A DNA stretch of 64,000 nucleotides from Sthenelais limicola. Its lineage: Eukaryota > Annelida > Polychaeta > Phyllodocida > Sigalionidae. Within the stretch, counting starts at the first letter, position 1; every line of letters begins with the position of its first letter. The stretch covers positions 87,337,784 through 87,401,783 of the forward strand of contig OW804096.1 of assembly GCA_942159475.1 (NCBI GenBank), written 5' to 3'. A program made the translations under genes and the position numbers. The notes beneath the pieces are model-generated. The model saw only the letters and a program-made list of their open reading frames with translations. It did no database searches and was not told where the DNA came from. Shown in pieces: positions 33,504 through 41,511 of the stretch.

Positions 33504-34578
33504 ATCACAAACTTCTTGACCTGGATCTGACTACTTGTTAACATTATTGATTTTTCACGGTGCTATTATAATTTTATCTCAAGCCGTTTAGATTTGCAGC
33601 TGACTGACTGACTGACTGGCAGATCGAGTGTCGTGCCACTTTAATGTGTTTTCCAGTCGCCAAGGCCGACGGATAACCCTAGGGTCAATAGATTTTTTTT
33701 TTTTTTTAAAAAAAAAGGTTATTTTGGAGTGAATGCAATGCAAATGCAATGCAAATGGAATCCAAATGCAATGCAAATGGAATCCAAATGCAATGCAAAT
33801 GGAATGCAATGCAAACTAGATGTCATATGTTGCCCTATCGGTCTAGTTCAGAGGGGAAAATAGCATGGGTATCGTGTAACCTGCTAGTGCGGGAACCTGT
33901 CTTGAGGAACCCGTTGACATCTGGCGACACCAGAGGGAGGAGCACGCTGCTGCCTCACCTGCTGCTGCTGCTGCTGCTGCCGCCGCTCGATTTTCTTTCG
34001 ACCACCTAGTTTTATTTAAAAAATGTACCAATTTCCCATCTCAATTCTACTGTTGTGTACTGTTGCTGCGGTTGCTGTTCATAGTTCATAGTTCATAGTT
34101 CGTATTTATAGCGTAAATTCATTTGCTCCGTATCTACTTCCGCCCCCGTCGCCATTTTGTCCACCCATGTGCATTGGCGGAATGTTTACTCGAATTGAAA
34201 TGGGTCCTGACAGTTGGAGCGTGTTTACAGCCTCAAGGCAGGCGGACATGGACATGGAGACATGGACATGGAGCGTGTTACACCCTAAGGCAGTTGCTAA
34301 ATGAAGTGAATGTCAAGCGACAAGTCTGCTGCGACAAGTCTGCTACGACAAGTCTGTGACAAGTCGAGGTGACAAGTCCTTCTTCGGAGGCGGCATAGAA
34401 GCGAGGGTCAAGTATCCAATGTTTTCTCGCCCTGTGTTACCGTGTTGCTACCAATTGATTAATTATCAAATGATCGTTATCGATGCTTTGTTGTCGTTAC
34501 AATACAGTTGTACTATTGTATTGATTGTATTATGCATTGTATTATGCATTGTATTATGCATTCCGGCAACCGGTCTAG
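33504..34578. other. Divergent promoter region between the two membrane-protein genes
   Basis: No gene. Contains short tandem repeats: (CTGA)n at 33600; atgcaatgcaaatggaatcc units at 33733-33810; (CTG)n at 33960; ttcatag units at 34080; acatggacatgg units at 34247; and attgtattatgc units at 34525-34560. It separates the minus-strand and plus-strand membrane-protein genes and should hold both promoters. Confidence 0.45.
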
Positions 34579-34587
34579 TATAAATAG
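34579..34587 (+). promoter_or_regulatory. TATA box
   Basis: TATAAATAG about 79 bases before the ATG at 34658, giving a plausible leader of about 50 nt. Confidence 0.65.
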
Positions 34588-34657
34588 CTGTGTATTATAG
34601 CTCATCGACTGACTATTTTTGGGGGATTGAGACAAGATTTTCAGAAAAACCAACAAC

Positions 34658-35503
34658 ATGAGAACGTCAATTGTCATTTTTTTATTTATTTTTCGTGTCT
34701 TGTGCTGTCTTGCTCAAGGGAATGTGAAATGTGGAGCGGCTTTTAAATGCTTGGAGAGGTGCTGGTGTTCGCAGCAGGAGAAACGTGTGTCCTGTACTGG
34801 ACCGATCGATCCGATGATGCAATGTACATTTCCTTCAACAATCGAAGATTTCATATTTAGGCACTGTGATATTCAAACATTTAACCAGGACTTTGTAGAC
34901 GGCTATCACTACATAAAAACATTGGACATAAGCCAGTCGAGATTAAAATTTGATTGCGATAGTTTACCAGCAGAGTCTCCAAATTACATATTAATGAGTG
35001 ACTGCCCTTTCTTGTTTTCTACTACCACCACCTCCACCACCACCGAGACCACCACCACCACCACTGAGACCAGCAGCAGCAGCAGCAGCAGCAGCACCGC
35101 CTCCAGGACTACCGCCGCAAGAGCTACCACAAGTGCCTCTACCAGTGCCTTTACCAGTGCCTCTACCAGATCTGCAGCAGAAAGCAGCCCGTCCTTGGCC
35201 GCTACTACAGCCACTACCTCCTCCTCCTCCTCCTCCTCTTCCTCTGTCCTTCCCACCAGCATAACGTCCCCACCACCACCACAGCCAGCTGTACTAGCCA
35301 CTGGCGCTATAGTCGGAATTGTAAGCTCTAGCGTACTGCTAGTACTATTTATTGTACTAATAGTAATTCTAATTGTAAAGAAAAAAAAGAAATCCTCCTC
35401 CTCCACTTCCCCCTCCACCTCCTCCACCGCCTTGCAGTCGTCAGTACGCTATTTCCCGCAGATGGACAAGATTGTGCTCTATGAGAGGGAGTCTAGCATA
35501 TAA
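34658..35503 (+). CDS. Type I membrane protein with LRR-N-cap-like ectodomain and Ser/Thr stalk (Maverick)
   Basis: 281 residues, single exon, behind a TATA box. Residues 1-20 form a signal peptide (IVIFLFIFRVLCCLAQG). Cys-rich segment CLERCWCSQQEKRVSC followed by a leucine/isoleucine-patterned stretch to about residue 110 resembles an LRR N-terminal cap with one or two degenerate repeats. Residues 125-205 are almost pure Ser/Thr/Ala/Pro, a likely O-glycosylated stalk. A transmembrane helix (AIVGIVSSSVLLVLFIVLIVIL) lies at about 215-238, then a Lys cluster and Ser-rich tail. It ends 35 bases before the convergent protease gene. Probably displayed on a membrane or particle surface; the ligand is unknown. 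Layout parallels the minus-strand gene ending at 33390. Confidence 0.72.
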   Translation: MRTSIVIFLFIFRVLCCLAQGNVKCGAAFKCLERCWCSQQEKRVSCTGPIDPMMQCTFPSTIEDFIFRHCDIQTFNQDFVDGYHYIKTLDISQSRLKFDCDSLPAESPNYILMSDCPFLFSTTTTSTTTETTTTTTETSSSSSSSSTASRTTAARATTSASTSAFTSASTRSAAESSPSLAATTATTSSSSSSSSSVLPTSITSPPPPQPAVLATGAIVGIVSSSVLLVLFIVLIVILIVKKKKKSSSSTSPSTSSTALQSSVRYFPQMDKIVLYERESSI

Positions 35504-35538
35504 CAGTGTAAGTACAAACAACGAGAAAAAAGTCTTTA

Positions 35539-36018
35539 TTAGCCACACTTATTCCAAAATTCAATTCTTTTTTCATTCTCTTGACAGTCATCGGTAAACA
35601 ATGTAATGAAACTGTCTATTGACATGTTTTTTTCGCCTCTTAAAAAGCAGTAGACCGTTGAAAACTGTCCGCACAGCGCAGAATCGCTACATTGAATCTG
35701 TTTAGAGCTGTACTTGTATTTTTTAGCATGCAGCATGCAAAATTGTAACATTTCGGCGCTGTAATACCCCGGGTCTTTACCCAGAGAATCGAAAAACTCC
35801 ACACACGAATCGATGGAAGAGTTGGAGTGAGCGGGCGTGTATATAGCAATCCAGTGTCCGTTCCTTTCCGACATCCTAGCTGTGTTCACGACATAAAGTC
35901 TGGCGCTTCCTGTTCTTTTCCTGGGCAGCTCTTCGAAAGACATTGCGCCTCGGTAGCCCGGCACACAACGTAGACACTGGTCTATATCCACAGAGCTCAT
36001 TCCCTTGCTGCGATCCAT
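35539..36018 (-). CDS. Adenain-like cysteine protease (Polinton PRO)
   Basis: 159 residues. Catalytic triad positions are visible: His in NGHWIAIY, Asp in EFFDSLGK, Cys in ALCGQFSTVYC. This is the Ulp1/adenain class that processes capsid proteins in Polintons and adenoviruses. It is the last gene of the minus-strand block, and its stop codon overlaps an AATAAA, the probable shared polyadenylation signal. The frame is intact. It lies 24 bases downstream of the MCP stop. Confidence 0.88.
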   Translation of the reverse strand: MDRSKGMSSVDIDQCLRCVPGYRGAMSFEELPRKRTGSARLYVVNTARMSERNGHWIAIYTPAHSNSSIDSCVEFFDSLGKDPGYYSAEMLQFCMLHAKKYKYSSKQIQCSDSALCGQFSTVYCFLRGEKNMSIDSFITLFTDDCQENEKRIEFWNKCG

Positions 36019-36042
36019 TTTTTCTTTTATCCTTCCTTCTTC

Positions 36043-37596
36043 TTAGCTTTCGTAATAGACCTGTCGGGTGGCGTCGATTTTGATCAGGGCAGGAGACTTT
36101 CCATAAACAATGCACGAGATGGACTCTGTCAGTTTCTTGGCGAACGTCACAACCAAGCGTGTGTTACCCCTGTTGATGGCCGACAGAAGCGCTTCTCCTC
36201 TAAAGTGTTTAATATTAAACACATACAGGGCGAAACCTCCTAAGAAATCTGTCATCGACAAATTAGGCCTTTCGTGCTGAGTGGGATCGCGGCTCTCAAA
36301 TATTTGGGCGTAGGCTCTCGTCACGTGCTTGTTTGCAAAGTCCAGGTCCAACGGCTGGCCAGGCACTGACTTTCCATTGACTTCCAGGCTGATTCGACTC
36401 AAGTCAAATCCCTGAAAGTTGAAAGGATTTTTGGTCGTGTCGCCGTAGTACGCCTTTCCACTCACAAAGCCTACAATCAACTCCGAAGGTATTAAATCGC
36501 CAAACAGCTGGCCTTCTGAAAAGGACAGGTTTCCCGCCGGAATGTTGAATGTGCGGATCTCAGAGCGCTCTATCGGGTAGAGAGCTGGCGATTTCGCGAT
36601 TCGCTCGCTTTGCACATGTCCTTGATGTGAAGCGAATAGCTTTTGGTGACTGTTGTAGCTGGTGGGACCGTTCCAGCAGCAGCAGCAGCAGCCTCCTCCT
36701 CCTCCTCCTCTTCCTCCTCGCTGATTTTACGCTTCTTTGTCTTTTTTTTCTTCACCAAGGGTGAAGGGGCGGGCCGAGTAGGAGGAGGAGGAGAAGCAGG
36801 CGAAGGGGCGGGTTGAGTAGGGGAGTAGAGCAGCCTAAAGGCATCGGTCGACTGGTACAAGGTAATATTGATGGGAACTCCGTTTACTAGCAGGCGGTTC
36901 TGATGACTGACGTCGCAGCACAGGGACGTCATGAATTGAACAGATTGACCATTCTTAGTCCACGCGTAGCGCTCGGTCAAGCCTGAATTGAACGCTGCCT
37001 TTGCTTTGTGATCGTCTAGGGCTCCGGCCAAATCCTTTGTAAAGCCGGTGGCAGAGAACCAGTTCAAAGTGTCCGAGATACCGCAGCTCAAGAGCCTGTC
37101 GATGTAGGATTTATAGGCCCAGTTAGTCGATACGGCCGAGTTGACCTGAGTTTGCTGCAAACGGACGGCCAGTCTAGAAAACATCGACACCGAAATGTTA
37201 TTCACCAGGCTGACGTCGTCAGCGAGCTTTACGGTTTTTCCCTCTGAGTCGTGAATTTCCAAAGTCGTGCATATTCTGATTTTCTGCAAATCTATCGAGT
37301 CCCCCGAGTTGTTGGGGATGGTAAAGGTGATGGGCGCCTCGTCAGTTAGTGCGCTCGTAGGCTTGAATTCCACAATGTCCACTTCTCTGTCTGTTTAATA
37401 ACGTAACTCTATTTTTTCCAAAGGGGGCCCTCAGGAAGATCTATGGTTTCATAGAGGAGACCCACCCCCTTTTTCGGTGCAAAATTTGATATGTTATTGA
37501 AAGTGTACGCTTCCGAAAATAAAAACCTATACATACATACATACTGACCGACGTGTCTACCGGAGGTAAATTGAAAATGTCCAAGCGCTTGGTCAT
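36043..37596 (-). pseudogene. Major capsid protein (double jelly-roll) with one intron and a frameshift
   Basis: A first short exon (ATG near 37596, RLDIFNLPPVDTS) ends at a GTATGT donor (37544). The second exon starts at 37390 after AACAG, phases agree, so a 154-bp intron is proposed. The N-terminal jelly-roll has LTDEAPITFTIPNN and NWAYKSYIDRLLS. The C-terminal part has VGFVSGKAYYGDTTKNPFNF, the characteristic Polinton MCP region. Between them is a low-complexity insertion rich in Pro, Lys, Glu and Ala (about 36660-36840). The reading frame changes near 36600, so this copy would make a truncated protein unless that is an error. Confidence 0.85.
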
Positions 37597-37624
37597 GCCC
37601 TCGTCGGCGTTGCCGTAGACATAT

Positions 37625-37954
37625 TTATCGCCTAAACTTTCTTTTGCCCAACGGTGTTTTCTTGCTCTTTTTCGTTTTTTTTCTTCTTTTCTGCACACCT
37701 CGCCTCGGCTGCCTTTTTTTCTTTGACTTGTTAACGCGTCTTTTTCCCCTGGAAGAATGAGGCTTCATTTTTTTCTTTTCCTCTAATAAAGCAGCCTTGG
37801 CTCGCTCCAAAACTTCCTGCTCCGGGCCCTCTACAATAGAACCTGCTCCTTTTCCGAATGTTTTTTTCGTTTTGCCGATGTTCTCCCACTTTCCTTTGTC
37901 GTGAACGTACGGCACAAAGCTCATTCTCGCACTTTTAATTCCAGTGTGCACCAT
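37625..37954 (-). CDS. Small, very basic Maverick protein (core or minor capsid-like)
   Basis: 109 residues. The N-terminus contains MSFVPYVHDKGKWENIG; the C-terminal 55 residues are almost entirely Lys/Arg (GKRRVNKSKKKRQPRRG). Placed between penton and MCP, overlapping the penton end by about 34 bases. Composition and position fit a DNA-condensing core protein, but that is inference; no family motif is seen. Confidence 0.6.
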   Translation of the reverse strand: MVHTGIKSARMSFVPYVHDKGKWENIGKTKKTFGKGAGSIVEGPEQEVLERAKAALLEEKKKMKPHSSRGKRRVNKSKKKRQPRRGVQKRRKKTKKSKKTPLGKRKFRR

Positions 37955-38322
37955 ACTTCCTCCGTTGTGACGGAGGACGGAGGTGCTCCGCTTGCTGTTT
38001 TTATATATATTCGAATCTTATCGCAAGTACTTTCCGGCTTTACAGGCATGTAATAAGGCAGTGCTATTTCCCCCGGTGACCTGATGATTTTGAGCAAGTT
38101 CCTAAATCGATCCTGCGACAACGAGCTGTACTCCAAAAGGCTGCAGTAAACAAACAGATCTTCTTTTAGATTGTCTACTCCCTTTATGTACAGTTCCATC
38201 AGAGCACACTCCCAGCTCTTTTCCTCGAAATTGGTCAGGCTCCTCAGCTCGAGCGTAAAGTCCCACACCGAGTTGCCTGGCACTTCGTTTTTCGAGTCGT
38301 TCGAGGACAGAAACAAATACAT
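37921..38322 (-). CDS. Penton-like minor capsid protein (single jelly-roll)
   Basis: 133 residues. Pattern typical of Polinton minor capsid: MYLFLSSNDSKNEVPGNS, FTLELRSLTNFEEKSWECAL, then beta strands VYCSLLEYSS, IRIYIKT and CTLELKVRE. It would occupy fivefold vertices. The ATG lies 3 bases past the integrase stop. The frame is intact. Confidence 0.72.
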   Translation of the reverse strand: MYLFLSSNDSKNEVPGNSVWDFTLELRSLTNFEEKSWECALMELYIKGVDNLKEDLFVYCSLLEYSSLSQDRFRNLLKIIRSPGEIALPYYMPVKPESTCDKIRIYIKTASGAPPSSVTTEEVWCTLELKVRE

Positions 38323-38325
38323 CTT

Positions 38326-39460
38326 TCACGAGAGTTTTTTAATGTCTTTCAGGTCCTTTGCGGAGACCCAACTGTTGTGCGTGGAATTCCACCCTTGCCA
38401 CTTCACAATGAATCCGTCTTTGCCTTGGCGCTTTTGCTTTTTAATGACTTTCTCCACGTTGTAGAGCGTGTTTTCCTCGACTCGCACTTTCTGCAACTCG
38501 TGCTCGAAAAATCGCCCGTCAATCTCCTGGCTGTGCCAGTCTTTCAGTGTGCACTGTGGAATGCCTTCCTTCGCCTGTCTGCCCGTTACGTTAAACAGCT
38601 CGTGAGTGAATTTCTCGTCGTATTTACGAGTAAAGGCGTGCCTCCACTTGGAAATTCTCACAGTGTCGCCCACCTCGAATTCGAATATGGATTTAAAGGG
38701 AGGTGCGTATTTGCTCGTTTTTCGCCTCTTCTTCTTTTTAGGGGCATACTACGTGTCCCACAAATCCACGTTGCTCGACCTTTCCACCGCCTCTTGAGGA
38801 GTGCGCCTGATGCTACGGTGCATGGACCGATTGTAAGCTTGGGTAAATTCAGGCAGCACATCGATCCAACGGTCGGTTTGCTTTTTTTGCATATATTTTT
38901 TCAGTTAGAACTTGATCGTGGCTATGAATCTTTCGGCTACGGCCGCCTGGCTCTTGTTCCGTGTGGTCACCTGTTTCACGCCTTCGTCGCTCAGATACTC
39001 ATGCACCCACTTGTTGTTGAATTCTGTGCCCCCGTCAGATCGAAACACTTTAGGTTTCACGTCTTTGAATACTGTTTTCAGCGCTGAAACCATTTCCACT
39101 CCTTTCAGCATTTTTAACGCGTGCGTATAGCCATAGCGACTGAAAACGTCCACGGCGACGAGAAAATACCGATAGGAATCGTTGCTATCGGTGTCATAGT
39201 TCTTCATGTGAGCGGTATCGGAATCATACTGGTACAGTTTAAACGGGGCTATAATCTTCAATTTGCGCTTGGGAGTCGAAACTTCCTTGAAAAGTGTATA
39301 CGTTTCTTCTCCCTCTAAAAACCACTTCCTCAATTGTCAATCCCTTCAATCTGTATTTGGCTGCGTTGAATAGTTCTTTCGCCGTTCCATACCCAGCAGG
39401 GTCAGACGGATCATAGTATATTTTCTTTAGATATCGCGAAGTACTTCGCGGTGTTGCCAT
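38326..39460 (-). pseudogene. Polinton integrase with chromodomain, two in-frame stops and a frameshift
   Basis: The ATG at 39460 begins a zinc-binding-type N-region (YYDPSDPAGYGTAKELFNAAK). A frame change occurs near 39330. The catalytic core has Asp in LYQYDSDTAHM, Asp in FRSDGGTEFNN and Glu in AAVAERFIATIK (D-D-E). TAA at 38905 and TAG near 38748 interrupt an otherwise open frame. The C-terminus is an SH3-like segment (VGDTVRISKWR) and a chromodomain (YNVEKVIKKQ, FIVKWQGWNSTHNSW). The protein would join the excised element to target DNA; the chromodomain may direct it to chromatin marks. This copy should be inactive. Confidence 0.9.
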
Positions 39461-40011
39461 AGCGCTTTCCAATTCGGTTCAATTTTTCTCTTCTTTTTCT
39501 GTATAGAAATTCCAGGAGGAGGAGGAACGCCAGTGGTGGAGGGGTCGTCGCTTTTCAGCTTGCTTTTCAGCTTGCTTTTCAGCTTGCTTTTCAGCTTGCT
39601 TTTCAGCTTGCTTTTCAGCTTGCTTTTCAGCTTGCTTTTCAGCTTGCTTTTCAGCTTGCTTTTCAGCTTGCTTTTCAGCTTGCTTTTCAGCTTGCTTTTT
39701 GTATGCCTGCTGCTACTACTGCCTGTTCCGTGTGCGAAAGCGTTAGGCTTTCGGCTTTTGATGGAAAAAGGTTCAGCAGCGGGTTTTTGCACTACGAGCG
39801 GATTGGGTTCAGCAGCAGGTTCAGCAGCAGCAGGTTCAGCAGCAGGTTCGGCAGCAGCAGCAGCAGCAGGTTCAGCAGCTGGATGAGGAGAAGGAGAAGG
39901 AGAAGGAGATGTCGGTGGCTGGGGTGGCTGCGGTACTGCCAGTACTGGTGCCCCCGTACCCTTTTGATTGGCTTCGTAAAGTTCGCACGGGATGAGAACC
40001 ATTTTCCTCAT
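39427..40011 (-). CDS. Maverick protein with Ala/Pro linker and (KSKL)n repeat
   Basis: 194 residues. The start [16 protein letters not shown] looks like a conserved Polinton N-terminus. It is followed by a Pro/Ser/Ala-Glu low-complexity linker, a basic (KLKS)n array from a 12-bp DNA repeat, and a C-terminal [16 protein letters not shown]. It overlaps the integrase start by about 34 bases, and its ATG overlaps the preceding stop as ATGA. Unknown function; a basic repeat of this sort may bind nucleic acid. Confidence 0.6.
   Translation of the reverse strand: MRKMVLIPCELYEANQKGTGAPVLAVPQPPQPPTSPSPSPSPHPAAEPAAAAAAEPAAEPAAAEPAAEPNPLVVQKPAAEPFSIKSRKPNAFAHGTGSSSSRHTKSKLKSKLKSKLKSKLKSKLKSKLKSKLKSKLKSKLKSKLKSKLKSKLKSDDPSTTGVPPPPGISIQKKKRKIEPNWKALWQHREVLRDI
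39551..39694 (-). repeat. 12-bp coding minisatellite, 12 copies
   Basis: The unit cttttcagcttg is repeated about 12 times without visible variation. It encodes alternating Lys-Leu-Lys-Ser. Uniformity suggests recent expansion. Confidence 0.95.
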
Positions 40012-40322
40012 CCTGTGAGGGTTAGAAGCTGCTCTTTTACAGGATGTAATGTGTCGATAATCCGATTCTTATTTTTCCCGATCAATCGAGCTCTTAGCTT
40101 TATACTTCGATTTTTATCGCTCAGCTTTCCAAGTAAACTCTTGTTCGTTTCCACCGCCTTTGCAGCCTTAGGATCCAAAGGCAAATGCAACAAGTTCCAT
40201 GCAATTTCACTCAAGGTTTGCACTTGCTCCTTAGTAGCTGTGGAAAGTAACGCTTCGGCTTGACGTTTGCTCGGAGTCGACAAAAACAAAGTCAAATAGG
40301 CTCCTTCTCTAAGACCGGTCAT
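40008..40322 (-). CDS. Small conserved Polinton protein, function unknown
   Basis: 104 residues, mostly helical: KEQVQTLSEIAWNLLHLPL, then KAVETNKSLLGKLSDKN and basic LRARLIGKNKN. The pattern of two short Leu-rich helices followed by a Lys-rich helix recurs in Polinton small proteins encoded near the integrase. It is joined to both neighbours by ATGA overlaps. Confidence 0.6.
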   Translation of the reverse strand: MTGLREGAYLTLFLSTPSKRQAEALLSTATKEQVQTLSEIAWNLLHLPLDPKAAKAVETNKSLLGKLSDKNRSIKLRARLIGKNKNRIIDTLHPVKEQLLTLTG

Positions 40323-40519
40323 TGCATCAGCAGGCTCTCGTCCTCCTCGTCCTCGTCCTCGGCCTCGTCGTCACCGTCAGGGCCGTCACACACATCAAAC
40401 GAAAATGCTACACCGGGAGCAACAGTAGGACGTGCGGTGCTAACGGTGGCTGCGCTCTGTCTGCCAACCCGGGCACTGCTGTACATTACATGTCTATGCA
40501 AGCCCTCGATTCTCGACAT
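40319..40519 (-). CDS. Small acidic protein, unknown
   Basis: 66 residues from an ATG at 40519. Arg/Ser-rich N-terminus and a strongly acidic end (DGDDEAEDEDEEDESLL). The stop overlaps the next ATG (ATGA). Its tight fit between neighbours is the main support. No family recognised. Confidence 0.45.
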   Translation of the reverse strand: MSRIEGLHRHVMYSSARVGRQSAATVSTARPTVAPGVAFSFDVCDGPDGDDEAEDEDEEDESLLMQ

Positions 40520-40546
40520 TAGATGCGATATCTCTTTTTTCTGCTC

Positions 40547-40858
40547 TCAAACCTCGGTGGCTAGCTTCACTATGGCATCGACTGAGTAACCCGCATCCAA
40601 AAGCTTTCTTTTAGCAGACTCGCATTTAGGCGACTGTATGGCGTGTTCTACGGCGGGAATGTCGTCCTTTGTCCAGGACTGAAGTTGCACGCCGCAGTCA
40701 AAGCACTGCACACAATCTCCAGCTCCCAAATAGAAGAACCCGTTACTGCACAATGTATACATATACTTGCTCGGGTACGAATTAGTCCAATTCCGACTAT
40801 ACGTAACCAGGCGATTTTCGTAGTCGGCGAATGAAGGAAAGCGGTAACGGCGTGACAT
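40547..40858 (-). CDS. Single-BIR inhibitor-of-apoptosis-like protein
   Basis: 103 residues. The N-terminus has MSRRYRFPSFADYENRL, as in BIR helix 1. The core reads NGFFYLGAGDCVQCFDC, with CFDC (C-x2-C), then 16 residues to His in AVEH, and six more to Cys in SPKC: exactly the C-x2-C-x16-H-x6-C zinc set of BIR domains. The LxxW-type segment (QLQSW) is in place. BIR proteins bind caspases or IAP-binding-motif proteins and block cell death; viral IAPs do this for large DNA viruses. No RING finger follows. The frame is intact, 12 bases after the ATPase stop, inside the core block. Confidence 0.88.
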   Translation of the reverse strand: MSRRYRFPSFADYENRLVTYSRNWTNSYPSKYMYTLCSNGFFYLGAGDCVQCFDCGVQLQSWTKDDIPAVEHAIQSPKCESAKRKLLDAGYSVDAIVKLATEV

Positions 40859-40870
40859 GTCTGCTCCTCT

Positions 40871-41511
40871 TCAGGCAATGTAAACCACAGGCTTTTCCTC
40901 GGGAAACACGTCCGGCCAAAGTTTCAACTCGGAATGATTTCGGGGAGACAGGTCCACGATTATATACCCCCACGGCCGGCTCGTGGCGTCTTTATAAGCA
41001 GCCCGTAACAAACCGTTCATGCCTGTTTGGGAATCCAGGCGAGATATCTGTAATACGTCCCTTGCGTTTTTGAACAGTACGTTGTAATGCATGTTCAAAT
41101 TGATGGTCCTGCTCGATTTTCCTTGACAGAATATATTTTGACAGTAATGTTTTTGTGGTGGCTCCCTTGAGTAAACAATCGCTCCGCTTCCTTGTTGTTC
41201 ACAACGTCGTGCATCAAATCATCTATCACCCAAACAGCAGGGTTTCCATCAGCATAGCTCATCAGTTCATTAGGCAGACCCTGCACAAATTCAACGTTCG
41301 GCATGTCGTTAAATCCCGCTTGCCAAATGCCGTAAAAGTAAAGCACTCTCTCTGGAGGGTCGCTAAACATGGTCGCTCTGTTTTTCAGAAGCCTTTTCAC
41401 GAAAAAGGACTTTCCAGAGCCCGTCGACCCACTCACACAGACAGAGGTCGGAGTCTGGAAAAACGCCTCAGCTACGTCCACTATAGTCTTGGACACAGTC
41501 GTTGTCTTCAT
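40871..41511 (-). pseudogene. FtsK/HerA-type packaging ATPase (Polinton ATP), frameshifted
   Basis: The ATG at 41511 overlaps the polymerase stop (ATGA). Walker A is SGSTGSGKSFF and Walker B is AVWVIDDLMHD. Around 41130-41150 the frame changes and the C-terminal part continues to 40871 (LFKNARDVLQISRLDSQTG, YIIVDLSPR). It is expected to pump DNA into capsids. Its length otherwise matches the family. Confidence 0.88.
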
